Shown here in pieces: positions 15,660 to 26,514 of a stretch of 64,000 nucleotides of DNA (within the stretch, counting starts at the first letter, position 1; each line of letters begins with the position of its first letter). Source of the DNA: Chryseolinea soli. GTDB lineage: Bacteria; Bacteroidota; Bacteroidia; Cytophagales; Cyclobacteriaceae. The notes under the pieces were generated by a model. It made no database searches. It saw nothing but the letters and a program-made list of their open reading frames with translations, and was not told where the DNA came from. The stretch spans positions 8,177,390-8,241,389 of the forward strand of contig NZ_CP032382.1 of assembly GCF_003589925.1 (NCBI RefSeq), given 5' to 3'. Position numbers and translations under genes: made by a program.

Positions 15660-18256
15660 TGCAACCTCCAAGAAAAGCAGTGGCCTTCCTTCGCTGGTTT
15701 TGCCGCGAAGACTGTCTCGAAGAAATTGAGGGAGACCTGATGGAAGTTTTCAAAAAGGAATATGAAAATTCTCCACTAAAAGCGAAGTGGAAATACACCA
15801 CGAGCGTGATGAAGTATTTCCGGCCGGAGTTTATGAAGTCATTCAAGCACCATCAACCCCGCACCCTTGGTATGTATCAGAGCTATTTCAAAATCGGTTG
15901 GAGAAATCTTTTGAGGAACAAAAGCTACTCCATTATCAATATCCTGGGATTGGCCATCGGTATTGCCTGTTGTTTACTCTCTTCGCTATACATTTTTCAT
16001 GAACTGAGCTACGATCGTTTTCATAAAAATGCAAACCGCATTGTTCGTGCCACCACCGAGTTTTCGTACGGTGGCAAGGTTACCAAAGTGGCGGTCACCG
16101 GCACGAAGGTCCTGCCCGAGTTTAAACGGGTGTTCCCTGAAGTGGAAAGTGGTGTGCGCTTGTTCCCCGCAGGCGCGGTAGTAGCACACGACGACAAATT
16201 ATTCAGAGAACAGGGATTTGTGTATACCGACTCAAGTTTCTTTAACGTCTTCTCTTTTCACCTGCTGGAAGGCAACCCCCGCACGGCCCTAAACCGGCCC
16301 GATCAGGTCGTTCTTACCGTTTCGATGGCGAAAAAATATTTTGGAGATAAAACGCCATTAGGGAAAACCCTTCAGGTAAATAATTCACAGGAATTTGTCA
16401 TTACGGGAATAGTTGAAGATTGTCCTCCTAATTCACAGATCAAGTTTGATATGCTCGCCTCGTGGAGTTCATTGACCGACCCCGTTTATACCACCGAAGG
16501 CTGGTTCGATGCAAGCCATTATACTTATCTGCTGCTACACAAGCCGGGGATGCATGAAGCGCTGTCATCAAAGATCCCGGCTTACTTTAAGGCGCAAGAC
16601 GCCAAGAATGATCTCTCCGGTGAAAATTATCTTACCATACGGTTGCAACCGCTAACCGACGTGCATCTTCGTGCCCTTGTGGAAGGTGGACTTGAACCCG
16701 GCAGTGACTACCGGTATGTCTACATCTTTTCAATTATCGCCCTGTTCATCCTGATCATAGCCGCTGCAAACTATATTAATCTCACCACAGCAAGGGCTTC
16801 CGACCGGGCGAAGGAAGTTGGATTGCGCAAAACCGTCGGAGCCCTCCCCCGGCAGCTAATCGGTCAGTTTATAAGTGAATCCCTGGTGGTGGTTACGGCC
16901 GCCCTGATCATCGGCCTGCTGCTGGTCGCAGCCCTGATGCCCGCGTTCAGCACCATTACCGGTAGGCAACTCACGGGCAATTTCCTGATGAAGCCTGAAT
17001 CTTTATTTGCTATAGTCGCCATACTGCTTGTCATTGGGCTCCTGGGTGGATTTTATCCTTCCCTCGTTTTATCGCGGTTCGCACCGGCCAACGTGTTGAA
17101 AGGAAATTTCAACACAAGAGCTTCCGGTATCACGCTCCGCAAAAGCTTGATCGTTATTCAATTTGTTATCTCGATGACCCTTATAACTTCCACGCTGGTG
17201 ATCCACAGCCAGATGGAGTTTATACAAAACAAGAAATTGGGTTACCAAAAAGATCATATCGTTGTATTGCGCGGAGACAGATCCATAACAGAGAAGATGC
17301 CCACGCTTAAATCGGTGCTATTGGATAACACTGAAATACAGAACATCACTACTTGCAATCAAACCCCGGTGTTTATACCGGGCAAATACAATCTTGCCTT
17401 TAATGATCAGGAGATGCTGATTACGGGTATTCGTGCGGACAAGGACTTCGTCAAAACGATGGGACTAACGATCATCGGCGGAACAGATTTCACGGAGGCG
17501 GAGGAAGCCTCGGCATTCGCCCGAACGGATACCCTTTACCGGCCTGTCATGCTGAACGAAACCGCTGCCCGGTCTTTTGAATGGACACCCGAAGAAGCGG
17601 TGGGTAAAGTCCTGACTTTTCAAGGACGAAGAAGCATGGTCACGGCGGTCGTTGATGATTTTCATTTCAGCTCGCTACATGAGTCAATCTCACCTTTCAT
17701 CATTTTCATGGGCAGTACCACCAACTGGATCCTGGTCCGGACATCGGGTAACCACGTGCCGGAAACCCTTCATTATATGGCTACAAAATGGAACGAACTT
17801 GCGCCACACCTGCCCTTTGAGTATGAATTCTTGGACGACCAGTTCAACAAACTTTACAGCGCAGAGTCAAAAACCGGCAAGCTGTTTTATGCCTTCGCCA
17901 TCCTTGGCATTGGGCTTGCTTGCCTGGGACTTTTTGGTCTGGTTACGTTCATGGCACAGCAACGGACAAAAGAAATCGGGATCCGTAAAATATTAGGCTC
18001 CTCCCTATACGGACTCATCATGCTCCTCTCCAAAGATTTTCTGAAGCTGGTCGTGCTGGCAACCCTTATTGCCTTTCCCCTGGGCTGGTGGGCGATGGAT
18101 CGATGGCTGCAAGGATTTGCGTACCGGGTTTCCATACACGGGATGGAATTTACATTGACCTTCGTGATTACCTTCACCATTGCATCGCTAACCATGAGCG
18201 CGCAAGTCATCAAAGCTGCATTAGCCAACCCGGCGAAGAGTTTGAGAACGGAATAA
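15659..18256 (+). CDS. MacB/FtsX-like ABC permease with PadR-linked prefix domain
   Basis: This encodes 865 residues. Residues about 1-75 form a soluble prefix (FCREDCLEEIEGDLMEVF) found in permeases that are encoded with PadR regulators. Then come a first membrane helix (INILGLAIGIACCLLSSLYI), a MacB-type extracytoplasmic domain, an FtsX block (IAAANYINLTTARASDRAKE; VGLRKTVGA), a second such domain and a final FtsX block (GIRKILGSSLYGLIMLLSKD). So it is a duplicated permease acting without a partner permease. The ATPase is encoded elsewhere. It is likely an efflux or envelope stress transporter; substrate unknown. Confidence 0.92.
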   Translation: MQPPRKAVAFLRWFCREDCLEEIEGDLMEVFKKEYENSPLKAKWKYTTSVMKYFRPEFMKSFKHHQPRTLGMYQSYFKIGWRNLLRNKSYSIINILGLAIGIACCLLSSLYIFHELSYDRFHKNANRIVRATTEFSYGGKVTKVAVTGTKVLPEFKRVFPEVESGVRLFPAGAVVAHDDKLFREQGFVYTDSSFFNVFSFHLLEGNPRTALNRPDQVVLTVSMAKKYFGDKTPLGKTLQVNNSQEFVITGIVEDCPPNSQIKFDMLASWSSLTDPVYTTEGWFDASHYTYLLLHKPGMHEALSSKIPAYFKAQDAKNDLSGENYLTIRLQPLTDVHLRALVEGGLEPGSDYRYVYIFSIIALFILIIAAANYINLTTARASDRAKEVGLRKTVGALPRQLIGQFISESLVVVTAALIIGLLLVAALMPAFSTITGRQLTGNFLMKPESLFAIVAILLVIGLLGGFYPSLVLSRFAPANVLKGNFNTRASGITLRKSLIVIQFVISMTLITSTLVIHSQMEFIQNKKLGYQKDHIVVLRGDRSITEKMPTLKSVLLDNTEIQNITTCNQTPVFIPGKYNLAFNDQEMLITGIRADKDFVKTMGLTIIGGTDFTEAEEASAFARTDTLYRPVMLNETAARSFEWTPEEAVGKVLTFQGRRSMVTAVVDDFHFSSLHESISPFIIFMGSTTNWILVRTSGNHVPETLHYMATKWNELAPHLPFEYEFLDDQFNKLYSAESKTGKLFYAFAILGIGLACLGLFGLVTFMAQQRTKEIGIRKILGSSLYGLIMLLSKDFLKLVVLATLIAFPLGWWAMDRWLQGFAYRVSIHGMEFTLTFVITFTIASLTMSAQVIKAALANPAKSLRTE

Positions 18257-18832
18257 CAAAATGGGCAACTGACCATGAAGGGCCGGCTTAACCATTCGAT
18301 TTAAAAAAATCAAGGCTTTCACTCGCATCCCTTGAAAAAGGGAGCATGGATTCCTGTAAGACAGCGGCAGTGAAGCAAAAAATTTTGATCGAAAAAAATT
18401 ACATCAGGTTATATTCGTATTACAAAGAAACTATTTTTCGTGAGCAGCATAACGGCGCCCGGTTCTTGTTTGACTCCACAGAAATATCGTCTACATTTAA
18501 CCATACTCCTCGACCCCTCTGGAACAACGCGCTCCAAACTATCCCATCTCGTAACGCGTTGATCAAAGCTGTTATTAACAGAACCAAGCCCACCTGGAGT
18601 AACTTGTTTGTCTATCGTTCCGGTCTCAATCTTTTTTCACTCTGTAAAACATCAAAGTACTGGCCTGCCGTGATGTTGCCTGTCTGCCGTTAGTAAAACT
18701 TCCGTTCCCGAAGACATCGTCAACACGTGGTAGGTGTGAACTCCTCGTCGATGAAGAACGCCAAAAGGTTGAGCCGGGACTGCGCTCTTTTTATTGTCGT
18801 TTTCTGATCTCCCAATTTTAACCCCCATGACC
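18257..18832. other. 576-bp intergenic stretch with a hairpin and a possible gene remnant
   Basis: After the permease a hairpin with a GAAA loop (TCCCTT/AAGGGA, 18328-18343) may act as a weak terminator. A 115-codon rightward frame (18346-18693) lacks recognisable protein character. On the other strand, about 18626-18715 reads VFGNGSFTNGRQATSRQAS... and ends FYRVKKD and a stop; this looks like the tail of a broken gene. Nothing else is seen. Confidence 0.45.
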
Positions 18833-20248
18833 ATGAAAAAGTACCTTCTCTGGATTGGGCTGCTCATTATCAGCGCCACACTCCATCAGTGCAAGAACGA
18901 CGTCACGGATCCCGCCGCTTTGCAAAATGTTCAATTTACGTTTGGCCTCCCTTCTCAATCGCCATCGGGCGGGCGCACGCAGGCCGTGGAACCCACAACG
19001 TTGCTGCTTAGCCTCCGCAACAGTTGGGGTGACACGGTGTTCACCAACAAGAAAATAGCCCTGCTGCACATCGGCTCCCGTTTGATGACCGAGCCGATTC
19101 AGCTATCGGTCGGCACGTATTCCATTACTGACTTCTTGCTGACCGACGACGACGGCACAGTGTTGTTTGCCACACCAAAAGCGGAGTCGCCGCTGGCGCA
19201 GGCCGTTGCCCACCCCCTGCCCTATGACTTCACCGTGTCGGGCAACGATGCTGTGACGGTAGAAATGGAGGTACTGGCCGCTTCGGAAAGCTCGCCGGAA
19301 GATTTCGGCTATGTCACCTTCAACATTAATGCACCCAATGTTCTTCGCGTGGCTGTTTTTATAAACCAAGGCAACAGCCTGGTGCTGACCGCCGCTCACG
19401 CCGCGATCTATCATTTGGATAACCCCCCGATCGCTACCTATAACCTCGGCGCAAAAACCAACGTCATCTCTTTCCCGGGCGATCCCGACAACGAATACCG
19501 GCTGTACGTCGACCTGAACGGGTTCCCTACCTACACCAAAACATTTATCTATAGCGAGTTGGCCGCCGCTCTGCAAGGAGAGCCGCTGAAAGTCATATTT
19601 CACCAACTCAGTATCCAAATAGACGCGGAGTTAGGAATCGGACCCGGCCGTGATTTCCACCTGAATTTAGAGGGTGTCGCCGGTGGCGCCGTCAATGTGG
19701 ACTGGGGTGATGGCAGCCCTATGGAACACTTCACGCTGCCTGCCGCGCTTTTCCATTCGTATTTACCCTTGCAATATGAAATAACCATTTCGGGTGACCT
19801 CACCTACATCACGGCGTTCCGGTTGGGCGAGGGTGGGCCCAAGATCGTGGGAATGGATCTTACGTCACTCGTCCAATTATCAACCTTTGAGGCGATCCAT
19901 ACGGCAGGTCCAACCTCACTCGACCTCAGTGGAAATCCCATCACGTCGGTATCGCTGGCGGGTGAACCGTTGCTGAAACACTTAGTGCTGCCGGTACCGA
20001 GCTTTATCAACGACGTAAACATAAACGGACCGAATAACCTTACGACCGAAGAAGTGGATGCCATCATCAAACAAATTCACGACTCCGTCATCTTCTGGAA
20101 CACTCAGAACGGACACCTCAAGCTCGATCAAAATTGGCTGACGCCGACCGGGCAAATGGTGGGACCTCCCTCTGCAACCGGCCTGGAGATGTTACAGGAT
20201 CTGAAAGATCATTATCACTGGCAAATTCTGCCGGACCCTGGCGCATAA
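18833..20248 (+). CDS. Lipoprotein with PKD-like and leucine-rich-like segments
   Basis: This encodes 471 residues from the ATG at 18833 (MKKYLLWIGLL). A lipobox LHQC with the lipidated Cys at residue 19 shows it is a lipoprotein. The middle part is beta-rich. A stretch VNVDWGDGSPMEHF (around residue 290) resembles the WGDG strand of PKD-type domains, and later LDLSGNPITSVSLAG resembles a leucine-rich repeat turn. I recognise no overall family. A surface-exposed or outer-membrane lipoprotein is likely. It is a single gene, ending in a strong hairpin. Confidence 0.82.
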   Translation: MKKYLLWIGLLIISATLHQCKNDVTDPAALQNVQFTFGLPSQSPSGGRTQAVEPTTLLLSLRNSWGDTVFTNKKIALLHIGSRLMTEPIQLSVGTYSITDFLLTDDDGTVLFATPKAESPLAQAVAHPLPYDFTVSGNDAVTVEMEVLAASESSPEDFGYVTFNINAPNVLRVAVFINQGNSLVLTAAHAAIYHLDNPPIATYNLGAKTNVISFPGDPDNEYRLYVDLNGFPTYTKTFIYSELAAALQGEPLKVIFHQLSIQIDAELGIGPGRDFHLNLEGVAGGAVNVDWGDGSPMEHFTLPAALFHSYLPLQYEITISGDLTYITAFRLGEGGPKIVGMDLTSLVQLSTFEAIHTAGPTSLDLSGNPITSVSLAGEPLLKHLVLPVPSFINDVNINGPNNLTTEEVDAIIKQIHDSVIFWNTQNGHLKLDQNWLTPTGQMVGPPSATGLEMLQDLKDHYHWQILPDPGA

Positions 20249-20292
20249 ACCGCCCGTCGTCCGCGTTGACATTGCTTCCAACAAAAATGGAT

Positions 20293-20347
20293 ACCGCCGC
20301 CGCAACCTTTTAATGTGAAACATCAACAAGGTGGCGGCGGTGGTTTT
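20293..20347 (+). terminator. GC-rich (probably bidirectional) terminator
   Basis: ACCGCCGCC...ACCTT (20293-20309) pairs with AAGGTGGCGGCGGT (20328-20341), with a three-base bulge, followed by TTTT. It sits between the lipoprotein gene and the convergent molybdenum hydroxylase genes. Confidence 0.75.
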
Positions 20348-20377
20348 GTTCAAAAAGATAGGTTGTGCATTTGGCAA

Positions 20378-22642
20378 CTACATGCGCGATGGACTCACTG
20401 CGATGTATTTTGCAAAGGGCTGCTCATAGTAGCGCTTTTTGGTTGCCTTATACAGTGCATTGGCAACGGCTGCAAACACCGGCGGAAACAAAGGCTCGCC
20501 GAGCCCGGTAGGCTCTTCTTCATTTTTGACGAAGTGCACTTCAATCGCTTTGGGCGCTTCTTTCTGCCGGATCATCCGGTATTGATGAAAGTTGCTTTTC
20601 TCGGGCACACCGTTCTTAAAGGTGAGTTCACCGAATAAGGCATTTCCAATCCCGTCTACGATGCCACCTTCTGCCATGTTCGTCGCTGCGTCGGGATTTA
20701 TCACGATGCCGCAATCCACGGCGGCATACACTTTTTCAAAAACCGGCGTATTGCCCTGCATCTTAAGATCGACCACTTCAGCCACATAGGTATTGTGACA
20801 GAAATATGCGGCGACACCACGATGTGCGTTCGGTTTTGATGCAGCAGGCCAATTCGATTTTTCACGAACCAGTTTTAGCACGCCAGCATACCGGTCGGGG
20901 TTATAGTCATTGTCTTTCCCGACGGGATTTGTTTTGGCGCGTTCCAGCAACTCCAGCCTGAACGCGATGGGATCTTTACCGGCGAGTTCTGCTACCTCAT
21001 CCAGAAATGCTTGTTCTGCTCCGGCGATGAAATTCGAACGTGGCGCACGAAACGCACCGATCGTGATATTGGAATTTATTTCCCATCCTTCGGCAAGATA
21101 GTTGTCTACCGCTCCAGCCGGGAAGCGATTGGCATGCACGGCGTGTTCGGGAATTCCGCCGCCGCGAACCTGGAATGCGATTAAATTATTGTTTGCGTCC
21201 AGTCCAGCTTTATAGGTGGCGGTGTAGGTGGGGCGATAGATCCCATAGGTCATGTCGTCCTCGCGCGTATAGATCAGCTTCACGGGCGCGTTCATTTTCT
21301 GAGAAATTACTGCCGCCTCCACCATCTGGTGACAGTAGGCGCGCAATCCGAAACCTCCTCCCATCCGGGCCAGGCGAATGTGGATTTTGTCTTTTGGTAT
21401 TCCCAGCCGGGCCACCAGGGTTTGCATGATGAATTCCGGCGCTTGCGTTGGTCCATAGAGCTCTGCCTTGTCCGCCGTGACGTGGGCAAAGCAGTTCACC
21501 GGCTCCATCGTATTGTGTGCGAGGTATGGGGCGTTATAGGTTCGCTCGATGACCTTAGCGGCTTTTTTAAAGGCTTCCTCCGGATCGCCATCTTTTCTAA
21601 GCACCTTGCCCGGCTTCTTCGACATCTCCACCATCTTTGCTTTCTGAGCGTCCGTACTTTCGAGACCCGCCGGTATCGTTACATTCTGCGCTTGACCACC
21701 CCAACCCTTAACCACAATGGTCTTCTCCGGGGCCTCGCTCCATTCAACCTTCAATGCCTTTTTTGCATTCATGACCTCCCAGGTGGTACTTCCAACGATG
21801 GCCACCATCTCCGTAAAGGTGGTCGTGTCGAAGGCGTTGCGTTGATAGTCATCTTTTAACGTATTCATCACAAATACGTTCTTAATGCCCGGCATGGATC
21901 GCACCGTCGTATCGTCTACTGATTTTATTGTCAACCCGACGGCTGGAGCATGAACGATCATGGCAACCAACATGCCCTCTTGTTTGTAGTCCATTCCAAA
22001 CAACGGTTTACCGGTCACAATGGGTTTGCCGTCCACGTTCTTTCTTGAAGTGCCGACGATATTGAGTGCACCGATCTTTTTGAGCGGCACATCCTTGGGA
22101 ACCGGCAGCGTTGCAGCTTTCGACGCCATTTCTCCATAGCCTGCTTTTTTGTTGCTGGCCTGGTGGTACAGCACGCCGGCCCCCGTCGTGATCTCTTCTG
22201 CGGGCACATTCCAGGTCTTAGCCGCCGCATCGATGAGCATTTTGCGCGCCGTAGCGCCTGCGGTCCGAAGGGGTTTCCACCCCAGGCGTATGCCCTGACT
22301 GCCGCCCGTGAATTGTCGCTGAAAACGTTCGGGATAAAAGTCGGCTTGCTCGACCGAAACATTGTTCCAGTCAACATCCAACTCGTCGGCAAGGATCATC
22401 GGCATCGACGTCTTCACGTTTGAACCGAATTCCGGATTGGGAGACATCAGCAAGACAGCCCCGTCGGCCGCGATCTTGATATAGCTGTTCAGTTCATAAA
22501 ACTCAGAAGGCAAAGACAACGCCTCACCGTTCAAAGGTTTTCCCAGCAGCAGCGCGTTAAAGCTTAGCATCATTCCCCCGCCGGCAAGGACGGATACTTT
22601 TAGGAATGATCTCCGGTTTATTTTTGTGTTCATGGTGTTCAT
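20378..22642 (-). CDS. Molybdopterin-binding large subunit, xanthine dehydrogenase/isoquinoline oxidoreductase (IorB-like) family
   Basis: This encodes 754 residues. A Tat signal (INRRSFLKVSVLAGGG) at the N-terminus shows export after cofactor insertion. The Moco-binding blocks typical of IorB-like enzymes are present: GSQGIRLGWK near residue 110, the MEPVNCFAHV and ARMGGGFGLRAY region around 380-430, GAFRAPRSNF, and the C-terminal glutamate region with GLGEPLFPPVFAAVANAL. It works with the 2Fe-2S subunit encoded 17 bases upstream. It would hydroxylate an aldehyde or N-heterocycle. No FAD subunit is nearby, so electrons probably pass to a cytochrome or another periplasmic carrier. Confidence 0.92.
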   Translation of the reverse strand: MNTMNTKINRRSFLKVSVLAGGGMMLSFNALLLGKPLNGEALSLPSEFYELNSYIKIAADGAVLLMSPNPEFGSNVKTSMPMILADELDVDWNNVSVEQADFYPERFQRQFTGGSQGIRLGWKPLRTAGATARKMLIDAAAKTWNVPAEEITTGAGVLYHQASNKKAGYGEMASKAATLPVPKDVPLKKIGALNIVGTSRKNVDGKPIVTGKPLFGMDYKQEGMLVAMIVHAPAVGLTIKSVDDTTVRSMPGIKNVFVMNTLKDDYQRNAFDTTTFTEMVAIVGSTTWEVMNAKKALKVEWSEAPEKTIVVKGWGGQAQNVTIPAGLESTDAQKAKMVEMSKKPGKVLRKDGDPEEAFKKAAKVIERTYNAPYLAHNTMEPVNCFAHVTADKAELYGPTQAPEFIMQTLVARLGIPKDKIHIRLARMGGGFGLRAYCHQMVEAAVISQKMNAPVKLIYTREDDMTYGIYRPTYTATYKAGLDANNNLIAFQVRGGGIPEHAVHANRFPAGAVDNYLAEGWEINSNITIGAFRAPRSNFIAGAEQAFLDEVAELAGKDPIAFRLELLERAKTNPVGKDNDYNPDRYAGVLKLVREKSNWPAASKPNAHRGVAAYFCHNTYVAEVVDLKMQGNTPVFEKVYAAVDCGIVINPDAATNMAEGGIVDGIGNALFGELTFKNGVPEKSNFHQYRMIRQKEAPKAIEVHFVKNEEEPTGLGEPLFPPVFAAVANALYKATKKRYYEQPFAKYIAVSPSRM

Positions 22643-22659
22643 GCTTAAGGAGTGATGGA

Positions 22660-23115
22660 CTACGATTTTGCAGCGGTCTTAATAGCGGCCTTGATGCGCA
22701 AATAGGTTCCGCATCGGCAGATGTTTCCATTCATGGCTGTCTCGATCTGCTCGTCGGTTGGGTTTGGAGTCTTTTTCAACAAGGCCACAGCAGACATGAT
22801 CTGACCTGCCTGACAATACCCGCACTGCGGAACGTCATGCTCCAACCAGGCGGTCTGAACAGGATGGTCTCCATTTTCAGAAATACCCTCGATCGTCGTG
22901 ATCGCCTTATTGGCAACACTCGACACGGGTAAAGAGCAAGATCGTACGGCATTGCCATCCATGAGCACGGTACAAGCACCACATTGTGCTATTCCGCAAC
23001 CAAACTTGGTTCCGACCAGGTTGAGGTGATCGCGAAGCACCCAGAGGAGAGGAGTTTTCGGGTCAACATCCACTGCCTGCCGTTTGCCGTTAATGTTCAG
23101 GTTAATTGTTGCCAT
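22660..23115 (-). CDS. 2Fe-2S subunit of molybdenum hydroxylase (IorA-like)
   Basis: This encodes 151 residues from the ATG at 23115 ([10 protein letters not shown]). The plant-type ferredoxin cluster ligands are C40, C45, C48 and C60 ([13 protein letters not shown]). The second cluster ligands are C98, C101, C133 and C135 ([15 protein letters not shown]). All eight cysteines are present. There is no signal peptide of its own, so it probably travels with the Tat-tagged large subunit (hitchhiker export). It is the first gene of a two-gene unit with the large subunit. Confidence 0.94.
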   Translation of the reverse strand: MATINLNINGKRQAVDVDPKTPLLWVLRDHLNLVGTKFGCGIAQCGACTVLMDGNAVRSCSLPVSSVANKAITTIEGISENGDHPVQTAWLEHDVPQCGYCQAGQIMSAVALLKKTPNPTDEQIETAMNGNICRCGTYLRIKAAIKTAAKS

Positions 23116-23245
23116 CGCTATCCATTTTGTTATGTTATAATTTAAGAAAATCTTTCCGTTAATTCTTTTTTTACCTCCGAACAACCTGCATAAATGGTCA
23201 GACTGCAGATGAAAAAAGATGAAAGCGGACGCTTGCGGTCTGCGG

Positions 23246-24409
23246 TTATTTCTTTTGGGTCAGCGCATACGCATTGTACTCTTCGTCAGTCACTTTTCTC
23301 AGCCACGTCACCCTGCCCTTTTCGGTGTTCTGAGTGATGGCAATGTGGGTAAGAAAGTGATCTGGCGTTGCGCCATGCCAATGCTCTACATTTGGGGGAC
23401 ATTTAATTACGTCGCCTTTCTTGATCAATTCAACAGGTTTACCTTTTATTTGGTGGTATCCCATGCCGTCGGTGACGAGCAGTATCTGACCGGCATAATG
23501 CGAATGCCAATTCGTGCGCGCACCGCGTTCAAAAGTTACGTTTCCAACCTGGGTTTGACTCAGCGAATCCGCCTCTACCATACTGTAAAGCCAGACCGTG
23601 CCAACCATATTGGGGTTCGGATTTTTTTGTCCCTTTGAAAAAATAGGTTTGTTATCTATCTCATCGGATGTTGAAGTTGTCGAGATCTTCGCTCCGGATA
23701 TTTCGGCGAAAACCTTTCTTGCGGACTCCGCTTCAGTTTTTCCGACGAACTTCTCAAACAACGCCAAGAGCTCTACCAGCTGTCCTGCCGATATCCCTTG
23801 GCGAATGGCAATCTGCATGTGCGATTGGAGCATAGGTTCTACGCCTCCCAGGCTTGTCAAAGCGGACACGGTGGCCAGTTCACGTTCAGCATACGTTAGA
23901 ATATCCCTTCCGAAAATGTCCGCAAACAAATGTTCCTTCAGGAATTTGTCGATCTCAGGACTGAATGCATTGTAGCCACTCAATTCGCCCTGCGGTCTGC
24001 CGGTTAACGCTTCCAGCGTTTTCCTTCCAACTTCATATTTGTCGACGTTGTTGGGAACTGGAGTCGCCTCTCTTCCTATGGCATCCTTGATACCTTTAGC
24101 CTTTCGTTCGTCCAAAACGGACATCAACGTATTGAGGCCGCGAATACTTCTTGGAAACCCAGCGTAAGCGTAAACATGAACGACAATTTCCTTGGTTTCA
24201 CTCATCGTTAGGTTTGCATCCAGCGCCGAATGCAATGCTTCCTTTAGTTTTTCCAAATCTCCTTTTGCCGTAAAAGCTGCCACTAAAGCGATGGCTTGTT
24301 GCCGGTCCGAAAGTGATTGGCTGTTTTGTTTACTCTGCCCAATCAGAATGCAAGGCACGAGCAAGGAGAGAAAAACAAGAAAGGTTAAAGTGATCGGGCG
24401 TTGTCTCAT
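23246..24409 (-). CDS. Exported carboxymuconolactone decarboxylase (CMD)-cupin fusion protein
   Basis: This encodes 387 residues from the ATG at 24409 ([10 protein letters not shown]). A signal peptide is at about 1-25. Two CMD/AhpD-like helical units follow: [18 protein letters not shown] with SIRGLNTL, then [15 protein letters not shown] and [21 protein letters not shown]-terminal cupin (about residues 270-365) has [15 protein letters not shown], a [15 protein letters not shown] block and metal-type His residues. The AhpD-type CxxC redox pair is not seen. Such fusions accompany small-molecule redox clusters in Bacteroidota; the substrate is unknown. It shares its strand with the aldo/keto reductase and flavodoxin genes. 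Confidence 0.88.
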   Translation of the reverse strand: MRQRPITLTFLVFLSLLVPCILIGQSKQNSQSLSDRQQAIALVAAFTAKGDLEKLKEALHSALDANLTMSETKEIVVHVYAYAGFPRSIRGLNTLMSVLDERKAKGIKDAIGREATPVPNNVDKYEVGRKTLEALTGRPQGELSGYNAFSPEIDKFLKEHLFADIFGRDILTYAERELATVSALTSLGGVEPMLQSHMQIAIRQGISAGQLVELLALFEKFVGKTEAESARKVFAEISGAKISTTSTSDEIDNKPIFSKGQKNPNPNMVGTVWLYSMVEADSLSQTQVGNVTFERGARTNWHSHYAGQILLVTDGMGYHQIKGKPVELIKKGDVIKCPPNVEHWHGATPDHFLTHIAITQNTEKGRVTWLRKVTDEEYNAYALTQKK

Positions 24410-24479
24410 ACGAATTATCGATTTGCAGTTTAAGGGCAATTCTCAAATTAGGTTAAGGATACCGTGTCTTTTACATAGA

Positions 24480-25370
<891 letters not shown>

Positions 25371-25381
25371 CTAAAAATTCT

Positions 25382-25972
25382 TCACTTTGCCAGATTGATC
25401 TTTTTCAACCACTTCTTTACTTCATCCCTCGCTTGCTTTTCCTTTTCTCCTTCCATTACAAAAAGGATTCCGTCTCTTTCAATACCACCTTTGATTGAAA
25501 AACCTTCCAATATTTTGCTCTTTGAACATAATTTCTTAACCGTGTCAAAAGCGCTCCCAACTCCGTAGCCCGCATGGTTGTTAAATGGTACAATGGTCTT
25601 TCCGCTTAGATCATATTGACTTAAAAAACTTTTCACCGGCGGCGGCAACTGCATTCCCCATGTCGGGAATCCGACAAACACAAAATCATACTGGCGAATG
25701 TCTTCGATCTTGGTTTTCAGTGGCGGCAGATACCCTGTTTCATTTTCCTTTGCTACCTGATCAACGATTGTTTTATAATCTTCGGGATAGGGTTTTACCA
25801 ACTCGATGGCAACAAGACTCCCCCCGACATACTGCTGAATGATTTCCGCAATCGCTTTCGTATTGTTCGTGCGCGATAAATATGCGATGAGTATTCTGGG
25901 TTGTTTTTCATTTGCCTGGGATGAACAACACCATGAAATAAAAATAAGAAAAGTCGTCAGGTAGCTCCTCAT
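25382..25972 (-). CDS. Flavodoxin-like protein with N-terminal export signal
   Basis: This encodes 196 residues. A hydrophobic start (MRSYLTTFLIFISWCCSS) could be a signal peptide, possibly with lipid attachment at a Cys near residue 15. The flavodoxin fold follows: the phosphate-binding loop AYLSRTNNTKAIAE, then FVFVGFPTWGMQLPPPV and VPFNNHAGYGVGSAFDTV. It should bind FMN and carry electrons or act as an NADPH:quinone-type partner. Export of a flavodoxin is unusual, but such proteins recur in Bacteroidota. It follows the aldo/keto reductase in the same redox cluster. Confidence 0.88.
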   Translation of the reverse strand: MRSYLTTFLIFISWCCSSQANEKQPRILIAYLSRTNNTKAIAEIIQQYVGGSLVAIELVKPYPEDYKTIVDQVAKENETGYLPPLKTKIEDIRQYDFVFVGFPTWGMQLPPPVKSFLSQYDLSGKTIVPFNNHAGYGVGSAFDTVKKLCSKSKILEGFSIKGGIERDGILFVMEGEKEKQARDEVKKWLKKINLAK

Positions 25973-26028
25973 CTAATTCTGATTATCACGCACGCTTAAA
26001 CTTTATTCTTCAAAAGAAGGGTTGTAAA

Positions 26029-26478
26029 TTAATTTTTCGGTGGCTCGGGAGTCAATAGTCTCGTGAACGATAATGAGCCTAACTTCCAGCCACTGTTCTC
26101 CTTCACATACACTTCTGTCACCATGAAAGGATTGGTCACCTCATTACCCCCCACAACGGCCAATAGCGTAATCCTGTTCAAAAGGATAGCCGTGTTGCCG
26201 ATGATGTTTACGGAGGCCTCATGAACATCTGCTTTTTTATAATGGATGCCGCCACTCTTGATTACATTGAGTTCTTGCTCTTTTCCCCAAGATCCCCCCA
26301 TGTGCACAAAGACCGATTTTTCATCGAAAAGATCTTTTAGTCTATCAACGTTTTTATCCGCCATCCAAAGCCATTTCTCTTTGGATAGTGTGATGATTTC
26401 CTGCTCTGTGCCGGAGTTTTGTGCGAAGGTTTGCGCACTTATAAAGACAAATAATAGTCCGTGAATTATTGTTTTCAT
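26029..26478 (-). CDS. Exported DUF4440/NTF2-like protein (first of tandem pair)
   Basis: This encodes 149 residues with a signal peptide (ending TFAQ). The NTF2-like domain has LSKEKWLWMADKNVDRLKDLF, SVFVHMGGSWGKEQEL and ITLLAVVGGNEVTNPFMVTEVY, the DUF4440 pattern. The next gene (26515-26985) is a clear paralogue with the same blocks, so the pair arose by duplication. Members are thought to bind small ligands or act as isomerases; no activity is visible. It lies within the leftward redox cluster. Confidence 0.85.
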   Translation of the reverse strand: MKTIIHGLLFVFISAQTFAQNSGTEQEIITLSKEKWLWMADKNVDRLKDLFDEKSVFVHMGGSWGKEQELNVIKSGGIHYKKADVHEASVNIIGNTAILLNRITLLAVVGGNEVTNPFMVTEVYVKENSGWKLGSLSFTRLLTPEPPKN

Positions 26479-26514
26479 TTTAAAATAAATTTACCTGCCC
26501 GTAATTCGAATTTA

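Noticed and set aside
18346..18693. A 115-codon rightward frame after the permease
   Set aside because: Composition is unlike the neighbours, no motif is present, and its end is antisense to a more protein-like peptide.
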